This document shows positions 7,616 through 16,554 of a DNA stretch of 64,000 bases, in pieces. The stretch lies in contig NZ_VZDO01000002.1 in the NCBI RefSeq assembly GCF_008802405.1, positions 248,001 to 312,000 on the forward strand. The letters run 5' to 3'. The position numbers were made by a program, and so were the translations under genes. Below the pieces are notes generated by a model. That model saw nothing but the letters and a program-made list of their open reading frames with translations. It was not told the DNA's origin and did no database searches. Within the stretch, counting starts at the first letter, position 1. The number at the start of each line of letters is the position of its first letter. The DNA comes from Plantimonas leprariae. GTDB taxonomy: Bacteria; Pseudomonadota; Alphaproteobacteria; Rhizobiales; Rhizobiaceae.

Positions 7616-8803
7616 TCAGGCGGCGCGCAGCATATCGTGCGGGTCGAGCACGTACTTCACCGCCGCGCCCTTGTCGAAGTTCTGGTAGCCGGACGGCGCT
7701 TCGTCGAGCGAGATGATCTTGGCGTTGACGATATCGGCGATCGGCAGACGACCGTGCAGGATCGCCATCATCAATTGCCGATTGTAGCGCAGCACCGGTG
7801 TCTGGCCGGTGTGGAAGGACTGCGCCTTCGCCCAGCCGAGTCCGAGCCGCAGCGACAGGCTGCCGACCTTCGCCGCCTCGTCCACCGCGCCGGGGTCTTC
7901 GGTCACGTAGAGGCCGGGAATGCCGATCGAGCCGGCGGCACGCGTGATCTCCATCATCTGGTTGAGGACGATCGCCGGCTGCTCGCCGCCCGAATGGCCC
8001 CTCGCCTCGAAGCCGACCGCGTCGATGGCGGCATCGACTTCCGGCACGCCGACGACCTCGGCGATCATCTCGCCGAGCCGGTCGTGCTTCGAAAGGTCGA
8101 CCGGCACGAACCCCATCTTTTCGGCATGGGCCAGCCGCTCGGCATTGAAGTCGCCGATCATCGTCACCGCTGCGCCGAGAATCTGGCAGGAGGCCGCCGC
8201 GGCCAAGCCGACCGGGCCCGCGCCGGCGACATAGGCGACCGAGCCGACGCCGACGCCGGCCTTGATCGCGCCGTGGAAGCCTGTCGGCAGGATGTCGGAG
8301 AGCATCGTCAGGTCGCGGATCTTCGCCAGCGCCTGATCGCGGTCCGGGAACTTCAGGAGGTTGAAATCGGCATAGGGCACGGTGACGTAGCGCGCCTGCC
8401 CGCCGATCCAGCCGCCCATGTCGACATAGCCGTAGGCGCCGCCGGCACGCGAATCGTTGACGTGGAGGCAGACACCGGTATCGCCCGACTTGCAGGTGCG
8501 GCAGCGCCCGCAGGCGACGTTGAACGGCACCGAGACGATGTCGCCCTTCTTCAGCATCTCGACATCTGCGCCCGCCTCGATCACCTCGCCGGTGATCTCA
8601 TGCCCGAGCACCAGTCCGGCGGGGGCGGTCGTGCGCCCGCGCACCATGTGCTGGTCGGAGCCGCAGATGTTCGTGGAGACGACCTTCAGGATCACCGCGT
8701 GCTCGATCTTGCGGCCGTGCGGATCCTCGAATTTCGGATCGTCGATGTCCTGCACCTCGACCTTGTTCGGCCCGAGATAGACGACGCCTCTGTTGCCTGC
8801 CAT
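7616..8803 (-). CDS. fdhA: Glutathione-independent formaldehyde dehydrogenase
   Basis: A 395-residue zinc-dependent medium-chain dehydrogenase, close in length and motifs to Pseudomonas putida FdhA, which oxidises formaldehyde to formate with tightly bound NAD. Catalytic zinc ligands are C47 (STNICGSDQH) and H68-E69 (GHEITGEV). The structural zinc lobe has C98, C101, C104 and C112. The Rossmann motif VAGAGPVGLAAA is intact. The long insert and the ending VKYVLDPHDML match FdhA rather than ordinary alcohol dehydrogenases. It may also act on other aldehydes by dismutation. It is a stand-alone gene. Confidence 0.9.
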   Translation of the reverse strand: MAGNRGVVYLGPNKVEVQDIDDPKFEDPHGRKIEHAVILKVVSTNICGSDQHMVRGRTTAPAGLVLGHEITGEVIEAGADVEMLKKGDIVSVPFNVACGRCRTCKSGDTGVCLHVNDSRAGGAYGYVDMGGWIGGQARYVTVPYADFNLLKFPDRDQALAKIRDLTMLSDILPTGFHGAIKAGVGVGSVAYVAGAGPVGLAAAASCQILGAAVTMIGDFNAERLAHAEKMGFVPVDLSKHDRLGEMIAEVVGVPEVDAAIDAVGFEARGHSGGEQPAIVLNQMMEITRAAGSIGIPGLYVTEDPGAVDEAAKVGSLSLRLGLGWAKAQSFHTGQTPVLRYNRQLMMAILHGRLPIADIVNAKIISLDEAPSGYQNFDKGAAVKYVLDPHDMLRAA

Positions 8804-8941
8804 GTGGTGGCCCTCCCGTTTGATGCGTTCCGCCCGGCTTCATCTCCCGAACGAAGCGCGGATCGGGGGAGACTGTCAGCTTCGATTGCGGCGAAACGTC
8901 CATTCGGCGACAGCGGATGTCGGCAGGCGGATATGCTTCGC

Positions 8942-9238
8942 TCAGAAGCCCAGTGCGCGCATGCCGGCGACGAAGGCGGCCGACCCGAAGATGACGGCGA
9001 TGTGCGGCAGGCGCAGCGCGGCGACGCCCGCCGCCACCAAGGTCAGCCGTTCCAGCCAGGTCCCGTCGACGAAACCCGGCACCGCCAGCGTGATCAGCAC
9101 GGCCGCCGGCACCGCTTCCAGCGCCCGCTCGACGCGCGGCGGCAGCCTCTCGAAACGCGCCACCGCGAGATAGCCGCCGATCCGCGTGGCATAGGTCAGG
9201 ATCCCGCCGCCGAGGATGATCCACCAGATCTGGCTCAT
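8942..9238 (-). CDS. azlD: AzlD family branched-chain amino acid exporter subunit
   Basis: A 98-residue protein with three or four hydrophobic helices and the family pattern ILTYATRIGGYLA then AVPAAVLITLAVPGFV. AzlD pairs with AzlC to form a branched-chain amino acid (or analogue) exporter. Its ATG overlaps the end of azlC by 4 nt, showing translational coupling. Substrate is inferred from the family only. Confidence 0.9.
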   Translation of the reverse strand: MSQIWWIILGGGILTYATRIGGYLAVARFERLPPRVERALEAVPAAVLITLAVPGFVDGTWLERLTLVAAGVAALRLPHIAVIFGSAAFVAGMRALGF

Positions 9239-9927
9239 CGCTCGGTCTCCGGCTCGGGCGTCTTCGGGTCGACGATCGCCGCATAGGCGATCCCGGCGAG
9301 GCCGCCGAAGGTCACGTGCCAGGGCGGGCCGACCGTGAGGTAGAGAGCGGCCGACGTCGCGGCGCTGATCGCGGCGACCGGCAGGAAGTTGGCACGCTTG
9401 CGGAAGTCCACGACGAGCGCCAGGAAATAGACCGGCAGGATGAAATCGAGACCGAGGGCGTGCGGGTCCTCGATCAGGCGGCCCGAGGCGTAGCCGAGCC
9501 AGCACGATAGGACCCACGCCACGTAGAGAATTACGGCGTAGATGAAATAGAAGGTCTTGGTGAGCGTCTTCTCCGCCGCCCGCGCTTCCGCCGCCGCGAA
9601 GGCCGGGTCGACCAGCAGGAAGAAGGCGGCAGCCTTCTGCAGCGGCGAGAATCGCGTCAGCAGCCGGCCGATCGAAGCGGAATAGAGCACGTGGCGAAAG
9701 TTCACCGCCACGATCGACAGGAGCACCACCCAGAGCGGCGCGCCGATCGCCACCATCTGCACCGCCGCGAGCTGGCTGGCCCCGGCATAGAGGAACGCGC
9801 TGAAGCCGAGGGTCTGCACCAGCGTCAGCTTGGCCTGGAAGGCGATCGTGCCGAAGACCGCGCCGAACGGCACGATCACGACGACGATCGGCAGAACCTC
9901 GCGCAGACCGGCGCGCGCTTCGTGCAT
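9235..9927 (-). CDS. azlC: AzlC family branched-chain amino acid exporter subunit
   Basis: A 230-residue membrane protein with the AzlC signature VPFGAVFGTIA ... AFLYAGASQLAAVQM and NFRHVLYSASIGR. ATG 9927 (MHEARAGLRE) is preferred over the in-frame TTG at 9936; neither has a clear Shine-Dalgarno sequence. It forms a two-gene exporter operon with azlD, the pair being known for azaleucine resistance and branched-chain amino acid efflux. In related genomes the lolD neighbourhood usually continues into dnaE, so azlCD marks a local rearrangement. Confidence 0.9.
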   Translation of the reverse strand: MHEARAGLREVLPIVVVIVPFGAVFGTIAFQAKLTLVQTLGFSAFLYAGASQLAAVQMVAIGAPLWVVLLSIVAVNFRHVLYSASIGRLLTRFSPLQKAAAFFLLVDPAFAAAEARAAEKTLTKTFYFIYAVILYVAWVLSCWLGYASGRLIEDPHALGLDFILPVYFLALVVDFRKRANFLPVAAISAATSAALYLTVGPPWHVTFGGLAGIAYAAIVDPKTPEPETER

Positions 9928-9962
9928 GGATGACAAGGGAGGACCGGAGGCAGGAGAGACTT

Positions 9963-9979
9963 GCCCGCTTCTAGCGGGC
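9963..9979 (-). terminator. Possible hairpin downstream of lolD
   Basis: A 6-bp GC stem (GCCCGC / GCGGGC, 5-nt loop) 28 nt beyond the lolD stop. No T-run follows, so termination here is uncertain. Confidence 0.3.
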
Positions 9980-10006
9980 GCGCCTGCCGCGGTCGAGCCT
10001 CGCGGC

Positions 10007-10698
<692 letters not shown>

Positions 10699-10702
<4 letters not shown>

Positions 10703-12003
10703 TCGTAACGCAGCGCCTCGACCGGATCGAGCTTCGAGGCCTTCCAGGACGGCAGGATCGTCGCGAGGAAGCTGAGACCGAGCGCCATGCCGATGACGGA
10801 GACGACCTCGGTGAAATCGATCTCGGCCGGCAGCTTCGACAGGAAATAGAACTGCGGGTTGAACAGAACGGTGCCCGACAGCCACGAGAAGAACTGCCGG
10901 ATCTCCTCGATGTTGAGGCAGAACACGACGCCGAGCACGAAGCCGGCCAGCGTGCCGCAGACGCCGATCGACGCACCGGTGATGAAGAAGACGCGCATCA
11001 CCGAGCCGCGCGTCGCGCCCATCGTGCGCAGGATGGCGATATCGCGCCCCTTGTCCTTCACCAGCATGAACAGACCGGAGATGATGTTCAGCGCCGCGAC
11101 GAGGATGATCAGCGTCAGGATGATGAACATGACGTTCCGCTCGACCTGCAGGGCGGAGAAGAAGGCCTGGTTGTCGGTCTGCCAGGTCGAGGTGTAGTTC
11201 GGCCGCTTCGCCGCCTCCTCGATCGGGCCCTGCAGGTCCTTCACGTCGTCCGGATGGTCGGTGAAGATCTCGATCGATGCGGCGCGCCCCTCTTGATTAA
11301 AGAAGAGCTGCGCCTCCGACAGCGGCATGTAGACATAGGCAGCGTCGAAGTCGGACAGGCCGATCTCGAAGATCGCCGTCACCGGATAGGCCTTGATGCG
11401 CGGCGTCGTGCCGAGCGGCGTCACGTCACCGTCCGGCGAGATGATGGTGATCTGGTCGCCGAGCTGCAGCCCCAACCCCTGCGCCAGCCGCGTGCCGATG
11501 GCGACGCCGCCAGCCTGATCGAAATCGTCGATGGTGCCGATCTTGATGTTCGAGGCGACGGGCTTCAGCTTCTTCAGGTCCTCGCCGCGAACGCCCTTCA
11601 CGAGGCTGAACGACTTCACGTCCGACGGACCGGTGACGAGCACCTGACCGTCCACCACCGGCATCGCGAAGGAAACGCCCGGCACCTTCGACACGCGGTC
11701 CGTGACCTCGGCGTAGTCGGTCAGCGGCGTATCGATGTCGCGCAGCACGATGTGGCCGTTGACGCCGAGGATGCGGGTCTGCAGCTCGGCGCGGAAGCCG
11801 TTCATCACCGACATGACGATGATCAGCGCCGCGACGCCGAGCATGATGCCGACGAAGGAGAAGCCGGCGATGACCGAGACGCCGGCATCGCGCCGCCGCG
11901 AGCGCAGATAGCGGGTGGCGAGCATCCACTCGAAGCGCGAGAACGGCTTGGTCTTCGGTGCGCCGCTGCCCGCGACCGCCGCGTCGAGGGTCGCGGTCGT
12001 CAC
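10699..12003 (-). CDS. lolC: Lipoprotein-releasing system permease (LolC/LolE/LolF type)
   Basis: A 434-residue FtsX/LolE-fold permease: TM1 near residues 45-70 ([23 protein letters not shown] written in part), a large periplasmic domain, then three TM helices from about 295. The start is GTG 12003, which forms GTGA with the proS stop; ATG 11925 would lose the short N-terminal cytoplasmic region. The dimer with LolD extracts mature lipoproteins from the inner membrane. Only one permease gene is present, so it probably works as a homodimer, as in alphaproteobacterial LolF-type systems. Confidence 0.92.
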
Positions 12004-13322
12004 GCGGAGAGCCGCCGGACGACGTCGCCGAGCGGCAGCGTCTCGCGGTCGCCGGTGGCGCGGAATTTCAGTTCCGCCTCGCCGGCCTTCGCGCCGCGCG
12101 GGCCGACGATCACCTGCACCGGCAGGCCGATGAGGTCCATCGTCGCGAACTTCGCGCCAGCTCGAGTGTCCTCGTCGTCGAGCAGCGGATCGAGCCCGGC
12201 GGCGACGCACTCGGCGTAGAGCTTGTCGCAGGCCGCGTCGCAATCGGCATCGCCCGGCTTCATGTTGACGATGCCGACATCGAAGGGCGCGACCGACTTC
12301 GGCCAGACGATGCCGGCCTCGTCGTGGCTCGCCTCGATGATCGCGGCGATGAGCCGGCTCGGCCCGATGCCGTAGGAACCCATGTGCACCGGCATTTGCC
12401 GGCCGTCCGGACCGGTCACTGTGGCGCCCATCGGCTCGGAATACTTCGTGCCGAAATAGAAGATGTGCCCGACCTCGATGCCGCGCGCCGCCAGCTTCTC
12501 GTCGTCCGGCACCGCGTTCCAGGCGGTCTCGTCGTGCATCTCGTCCGTCGCCGCGTAGGGGGTCGTCCAGGCGGTGACGATGTCCTGAAGCTGCGTCTCG
12601 TCGTGGAAATCGATGTCCTCGCCCGGCACCTGCAGCCCGAGATAGTCGCGGTGGCAGAAGACCTCGCTTTCGCCGGTGGAGGCGAGCACGATGAATTCGT
12701 GGCTGAGATCGCCGCCGATCGGCCCGGTATCGGCCCGCATCGGGATGGCCTGGAGGCCGCAGCGCTGGAAGGTGCGGAGATACGCGACGAACATCCGGTT
12801 GTAGGCGGTGCGGGCCGACTGCTGGTCGATGTCGAAGGAATAGGCATCCTTCATCAGGAACTCGCGGCCGCGCATGACGCCGAAGCGCGGGCGCACCTCG
12901 TCCCGGAACTTCCACTGGATGTGGTAGAGGTTCAGCGGCAGGTCCTTGTAGGAGCGGACGTAGGACCGGAAGATGTCCGTCACCATCTCCTCGTTCGTCG
13001 GCCCGTAGAGCAGGTCGCGGTCGTGCCGGTCGTTCAGCCGCAGCATCTCCTTGCCGTAGTCGTCGTAGCGGCCGCTCTCGCGCCAGAGATCGGCCGACTG
13101 GATCGTCGGCATCAGGATCTCCAGCGCGCCGGAACGGTCCTGCTCCTCGCGCACGATCCGGCAGACCTTGTCGAGCACGCGCTTGCCGAGCGGCAGGAAC
13201 GAGTAGATGCCGGCCGACTGCTGGCGGATCATGCCGGCGCGCAGCATCAGCCGATGCGAGACGATCTCGGCTTCCTTCGGCGTTTCCTTCAGGATCGGCA
13301 GGAAATATTGCGACAAACGCAT
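12000..13322 (-). CDS. proS: Prolyl-tRNA synthetase, short type
   Basis: A 440-residue class II aminoacyl-tRNA synthetase. Motif 2 [24 protein letters not shown] (written in part) and PTNEEMV are clear, and [13 protein letters not shown] is motif 3. It lacks the 180-residue INS editing domain of E. coli ProS, the normal state of alphaproteobacterial ProS, so Ala-tRNA-Pro editing must be done in trans or not at all. It ends in a GTGA overlap with the lolC-type gene and is the first gene of that operon. Confidence 0.95.
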   Translation of the reverse strand: MRLSQYFLPILKETPKEAEIVSHRLMLRAGMIRQQSAGIYSFLPLGKRVLDKVCRIVREEQDRSGALEILMPTIQSADLWRESGRYDDYGKEMLRLNDRHDRDLLYGPTNEEMVTDIFRSYVRSYKDLPLNLYHIQWKFRDEVRPRFGVMRGREFLMKDAYSFDIDQQSARTAYNRMFVAYLRTFQRCGLQAIPMRADTGPIGGDLSHEFIVLASTGESEVFCHRDYLGLQVPGEDIDFHDETQLQDIVTAWTTPYAATDEMHDETAWNAVPDDEKLAARGIEVGHIFYFGTKYSEPMGATVTGPDGRQMPVHMGSYGIGPSRLIAAIIEASHDEAGIVWPKSVAPFDVGIVNMKPGDADCDAACDKLYAECVAAGLDPLLDDEDTRAGAKFATMDLIGLPVQVIVGPRGAKAGEAELKFRATGDRETLPLGDVVRRLSA

Positions 13323-13539
13323 CGTCGGAGATCGGCCTTCGGCAACCGGCGTTCGAGCCGGTCCTAGACCGGCAAGATGGCGCGGAAATGGAACGCGCCC
13401 GGCGAACGGTCGCCGGGTCTCCGGCTCTTAGCGACTGCGGCCGCGAATGGAAAGCGATGCGGATGCGCCGAATCGTTGGGCACGGGTTGCCGAAGGTTTA
13501 ACCGTCTTCGCTCACACCATCTCCGCTGCGAAAAACTTC

Positions 13540-13568
13540 GTGACAAGACACCGGTCCGCCATTAGGGT
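13540..13568 (+). promoter_or_regulatory. Tentative promoter of a plus-strand small RNA
   Basis: GTGACA at 13540-13545 and TAGGGT at 13563-13568 are separated by 17 nt, which would place the start near 13575. The -10 match is weak. It is proposed only because a plus-strand terminator lies about 150 nt downstream with no ORF between. Confidence 0.25.
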
Positions 13569-13574
13569 CCGGCC

Positions 13575-13726
13575 CCAGAACAAGGCGCAAAACGCGCGGC
13601 TTCAACGGTCTTGGCTTGGGAGGGCGCGGTTTCCGGCGCAGCTCACGCTGCTGCCCTGGACATTGTTCCGGTGTGAAACCCGGACCGGAAATTCACGATG
13701 CAAGGCTTCGGCCTTGCATTTTTTTT
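13575..13726 (+). ncRNA. Candidate small RNA in the proS-DUF1467 gap
   Basis: The 426-bp gap between proS and the DUF1467 gene holds no convincing ORF, but it carries a strong plus-strand terminator although both neighbours are on the minus strand. The predicted transcript is about 150 nt and can fold. CCAGAACAA (13575-13583) pairs with TTGTTCCGG (13663-13671) with one mismatch, enclosing AGGGC (13621) / GCCCT (13653) and the hairpin GCAGC-TCAC-GCTGC (13638-13651). A terminator hairpin follows. One long hairpin with an open centre resembles 6S RNA, but I see no diagnostic sequence, so the identity is open. The 5' end is a guess. Confidence 0.45.
13698..13726 (+). terminator. Intrinsic terminator, UUCG tetraloop and eight U
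   Basis: A 9-bp stem ATGCAAGGC / GCCTTGCAT closed by a C(TTCG)G tetraloop and followed by eight T (13719-13726). It is among the best intrinsic terminators in the window and functions only on the plus strand. Confidence 0.88.
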
Positions 13727-13748
13727 GCGCAGTCCGTCGCGAACCGCC

Positions 13749-14018
13749 CTACCCGGCGTGCGGGAAGAGCGTCGGGATGCTGTCGATGCCGAAGCCCAGC
13801 GTCTCGGTCACGAAGTAGTATGCGGCGAAGATCACGGTGGAGACCACCGTGGTCCAGAACGCCTTCCGCCAGAAGCTGAAGCTCGCCGGCGCGCCGTGAT
13901 CGGTGCCGAGCACGACGTCGTTCTCTTCGGTCTGGGAGCGGACGCCGATCGGCAGGATGGCGAACAGCGCCGTCCACCAGATGATGAAGTAGATCGCGAG
14001 GGCGGTGATCCAGCCCAC
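13749..14018 (-). CDS. DUF1467 family membrane protein
   Basis: An 89-residue protein with two transmembrane helices (about 4-24 and 56-76) joined by a charged loop IGVRSQTEENDVVLGTDHG, the conserved pattern of DUF1467. The start is GTG 14018, 4 nt after the RNase J stop. Function is unknown; the family is almost confined to alphaproteobacteria and is usually found at this site next to proS. Confidence 0.88.
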   Translation of the reverse strand: MGWITALAIYFIIWWTALFAILPIGVRSQTEENDVVLGTDHGAPASFSFWRKAFWTTVVSTVIFAAYYFVTETLGFGIDSIPTLFPHAG

Positions 14019-14022
14019 CGCT

Positions 14023-15702
14023 TCAGCTCCGCGCGAGGAATACGGTCACGAGTGGCTTCTTCCCCCAGGCGCTGTTGGCGGCAGCCCGCACGGCGCGGCG
14101 GGCCGCTTCGCGCACGACGTCGTCGTCCTTGCGGCGCTGCCGAGGGATGCTTTCGATCGCGCCGGCGACCGCGTCGATCAGCAGTTCCTCGAAATCCTCG
14201 CCCTGCGCGTCCGTACGCGGCATGCCCACGCAGACGACGTCCGGATCGTCGGCGAGTTCGTTGTTGGCGGCGAGTTGCAGCAGCACCGTCGCGTGGCCGG
14301 CATAGGAGAAGCGCCGCCGCTCGGCAATGCCCATCTCCTCCTCGTTGCCGATCAGCATGCCGTCGCGATAGATCCGTCCGACCGGCACCTCGTCGACGAC
14401 CTCCGCCGCGCCGGGAGCCAGCTTCAGCATCCGTCCGTCGCGGATTTCGACCACCTGCCCGACGCCGAGCGTCTTGGCGAGTTCGGCATGGGCGCGAAGG
14501 TGCGCGCTCTCGCCGTGGACCGGAACCGCGATCCTCGGCTTTATCCACTCGTACATCTGGCGCAGTTCCGCGCGCCGCGGGTGGCCGGAGACGTGCACCA
14601 GCGCATCGCGATCCTCCAGGATGTCGATGCCGCGGCCGATCAGCATGTTCTGGATGTCGATGATGCCGCGCTCGTTGCCGGGAATGGTTCGGGAGGAGAA
14701 GATCACGAGATCGCCCTTCGAGAAGGCGATCTGCGGATGGTCGTCGCGCGCGATGCGGGCGAGCGCGGCGCGCGGCTCGCCCTGGCTGCCCGTCAGGAGG
14801 ATCACCGCCTTGTCGCGCGGCAGGTAGCCGAACTCGCTCTCGTCCACGAATGGCGGCACGCCTTCGAGATAGCCGAGCTCGCCCGCGACATCGACCACGC
14901 GGCGCATCGAGCGGCCCATGATCAGCGTCTGCCGCCCCGCCGCAGCGGCGGCCAATGCCACGGCCCTCACCCGGCCGACATTGGACGAGAAGGTGGTGAT
15001 GGCCACCCTCCCCGGCGCCTGCCGGATGATCTCCGTCAGCGAAGCGCCGACCTCGGACTCGGACGGCGACACGCCTTCGCGCATGGCGTTCGTCGAATCG
15101 CAAACGAGTGCGAGGACGCCTTCCTCGCCGATCTGGCGAAGGCGCGCCTCGTCGGTCGGCTCGCCGAGCGCCGGATGGTGGTCGATCTTCCAGTCGCCCG
15201 TATGGAGCACCGTGCCGAGCGGCGTGCGAATGGCGAGCGATACCGGCTCGGGGATCGAGTGCGTGACGTTGATCGCCTCGAGCGAGAAGGGCCCGACATC
15301 GAAGCGGTCGCCAGCCCGGAAGATCGTGACCGGGATCTTCGGCGCGCCCGGCTCGCCCTCGCGCTTCGACTGCAGCATGCCGGCGGTGAACGGCGTCGCC
15401 CAGACCGGCACCTTCAGGCGCGGCCACAGGCTGAGCAGCGCGCCGTAATGATCCTCGTGCGCGTGCGTGATCACGATGCCGAGAAGGTTCGCGCGCTCGG
15501 CTTCGAGAAAGGAGATGTCCGGCAGCACGAGTTCGACGCCGGGGAACTCCGGCCCGGCGAAGGAGACGCCGCAATCGATTGCGAGCCACTGCCGCTGATG
15601 CGGCGGCCCGAAACCGTAGAGGGCGAGATTCATGCCGATCTCGCCGACGCCTCCGAGAGGCAGAAATACCAGTTCGTTCAAGTCGAGGTCACTTCGGTTC
15701 AA
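14023..15702 (-). CDS. rnj: Ribonuclease J
   Basis: A 559-residue metallo-beta-lactamase/beta-CASP ribonuclease with 5'-3' exonuclease and endonuclease activity in rRNA maturation and mRNA turnover. The metal site HAHEDH is at residues 80-85, the later His/Asp residues lie in LHTGDWKIDHHP, and the beta-CASP segment includes SGHPRRAELRQM. The N-terminus LVFLPLGGVGEIGMN is intact. The longest frame starts at TTG 15702; a second TTG at 15681 (MNELVFLPL) is equally possible, and neither has a strong ribosome-binding site. It lies between birA and the DUF1467 gene. Confidence 0.94.
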   Translation of the reverse strand: MNRSDLDLNELVFLPLGGVGEIGMNLALYGFGPPHQRQWLAIDCGVSFAGPEFPGVELVLPDISFLEAERANLLGIVITHAHEDHYGALLSLWPRLKVPVWATPFTAGMLQSKREGEPGAPKIPVTIFRAGDRFDVGPFSLEAINVTHSIPEPVSLAIRTPLGTVLHTGDWKIDHHPALGEPTDEARLRQIGEEGVLALVCDSTNAMREGVSPSESEVGASLTEIIRQAPGRVAITTFSSNVGRVRAVALAAAAAGRQTLIMGRSMRRVVDVAGELGYLEGVPPFVDESEFGYLPRDKAVILLTGSQGEPRAALARIARDDHPQIAFSKGDLVIFSSRTIPGNERGIIDIQNMLIGRGIDILEDRDALVHVSGHPRRAELRQMYEWIKPRIAVPVHGESAHLRAHAELAKTLGVGQVVEIRDGRMLKLAPGAAEVVDEVPVGRIYRDGMLIGNEEEMGIAERRRFSYAGHATVLLQLAANNELADDPDVVCVGMPRTDAQGEDFEELLIDAVAGAIESIPRQRRKDDDVVREAARRAVRAAANSAWGKKPLVTVFLARS

Positions 15703-15758
15703 GCGGCGGTCCGGCGCTTCGCGGAGGCGATGCGGCGGACCACCGAAACGGTTCGCGG

Positions 15759-16553
15759 CTACTGCGCCGCCACATGTCCATAGGTAGATGCGGCGTCGGC
15801 CGACGCCAGCGGAAAAACGTCGCCGGCTGAGATGGTGCGAACCGAGCCGCTCGGCTCCTTCAGCACCAGACGTCCGGCTTCATCGAGATCGGTAAAGGTC
15901 CCGTCGATCGAGCGGTCGGCGAGATTGACCCGGCAGGGTGCCCCGAGGCCGGCGGCATACTGCAGCCAGGCGAGACGGATGGCGGCGAAGTTCCGGCCGC
16001 GATCCCAGAGCGACAGCGCGGCCTCCAGCCCTTCGGCGACGCAGCCGAAGACCGCCGCGAGGTCGGCGCGGCAGCCTTCCTGCGCGAGGCTCGTCACCGG
16101 GTACGGCGTATCGGATGGGCAAGAAGCGACGTTGACGCCGATCCCGACGACGACAGCCATTCGGCCGCTCGGCAGTCGCTCGCTCTCGATGAGGATGCCG
16201 ACTGCCTTCCGGCCGGAGACCAGCACGTCGTTCGGCCATTTGATCGCGATTGCCGGCTTCGTCGCATAGGGCAGAGCCGCCAGACCGTTGCGCACGCCGA
16301 GAGCCGCAACGAGCGGCAGGTTGCCGAGCGCGTCAGCCGGAGCGGGATCGATCAGAGCGACGCTCGCGAAAAGGTTGCCCGGCTCGGAAACCCAGCTCCG
16401 CGACCGCCGCCCCCTGCCGGCCGTCTGCCGCGCCGCCGTGATCCAGAGCGGGCCTGGATCGCCCGCCCGCGCGGCTTCCATCGCGACCGTGTTCGTCGAG
16501 CCGACCTCTTCGAACGCGAGGTGACGCCGGGACTGACGAGCGGTCGCCGTCAC
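15759..16553 (-). CDS. birA: Biotin--[acetyl-CoA-carboxylase] ligase, class I
   Basis: A 264-residue biotin protein ligase without an N-terminal helix-turn-helix domain, so not a repressor. Motifs: STNTVAMEAA, the biotinoyl-AMP loop TAGRGRRSRSW, IKWPNDVLV and RKAVGILIE. It biotinylates carboxylases such as acetyl-CoA carboxylase. GTG 16553 follows the nuoN stop with only one base between, so it is translated from the distal end of the nuo message. This nuoN-birA-rnj linkage is common in rhizobial relatives. Confidence 0.92.
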   Translation of the reverse strand: MTATARQSRRHLAFEEVGSTNTVAMEAARAGDPGPLWITAARQTAGRGRRSRSWVSEPGNLFASVALIDPAPADALGNLPLVAALGVRNGLAALPYATKPAIAIKWPNDVLVSGRKAVGILIESERLPSGRMAVVVGIGVNVASCPSDTPYPVTSLAQEGCRADLAAVFGCVAEGLEAALSLWDRGRNFAAIRLAWLQYAAGLGAPCRVNLADRSIDGTFTDLDEAGRLVLKEPSGSVRTISAGDVFPLASADAASTYGHVAAQ

Positions 16554-16554
16554 T

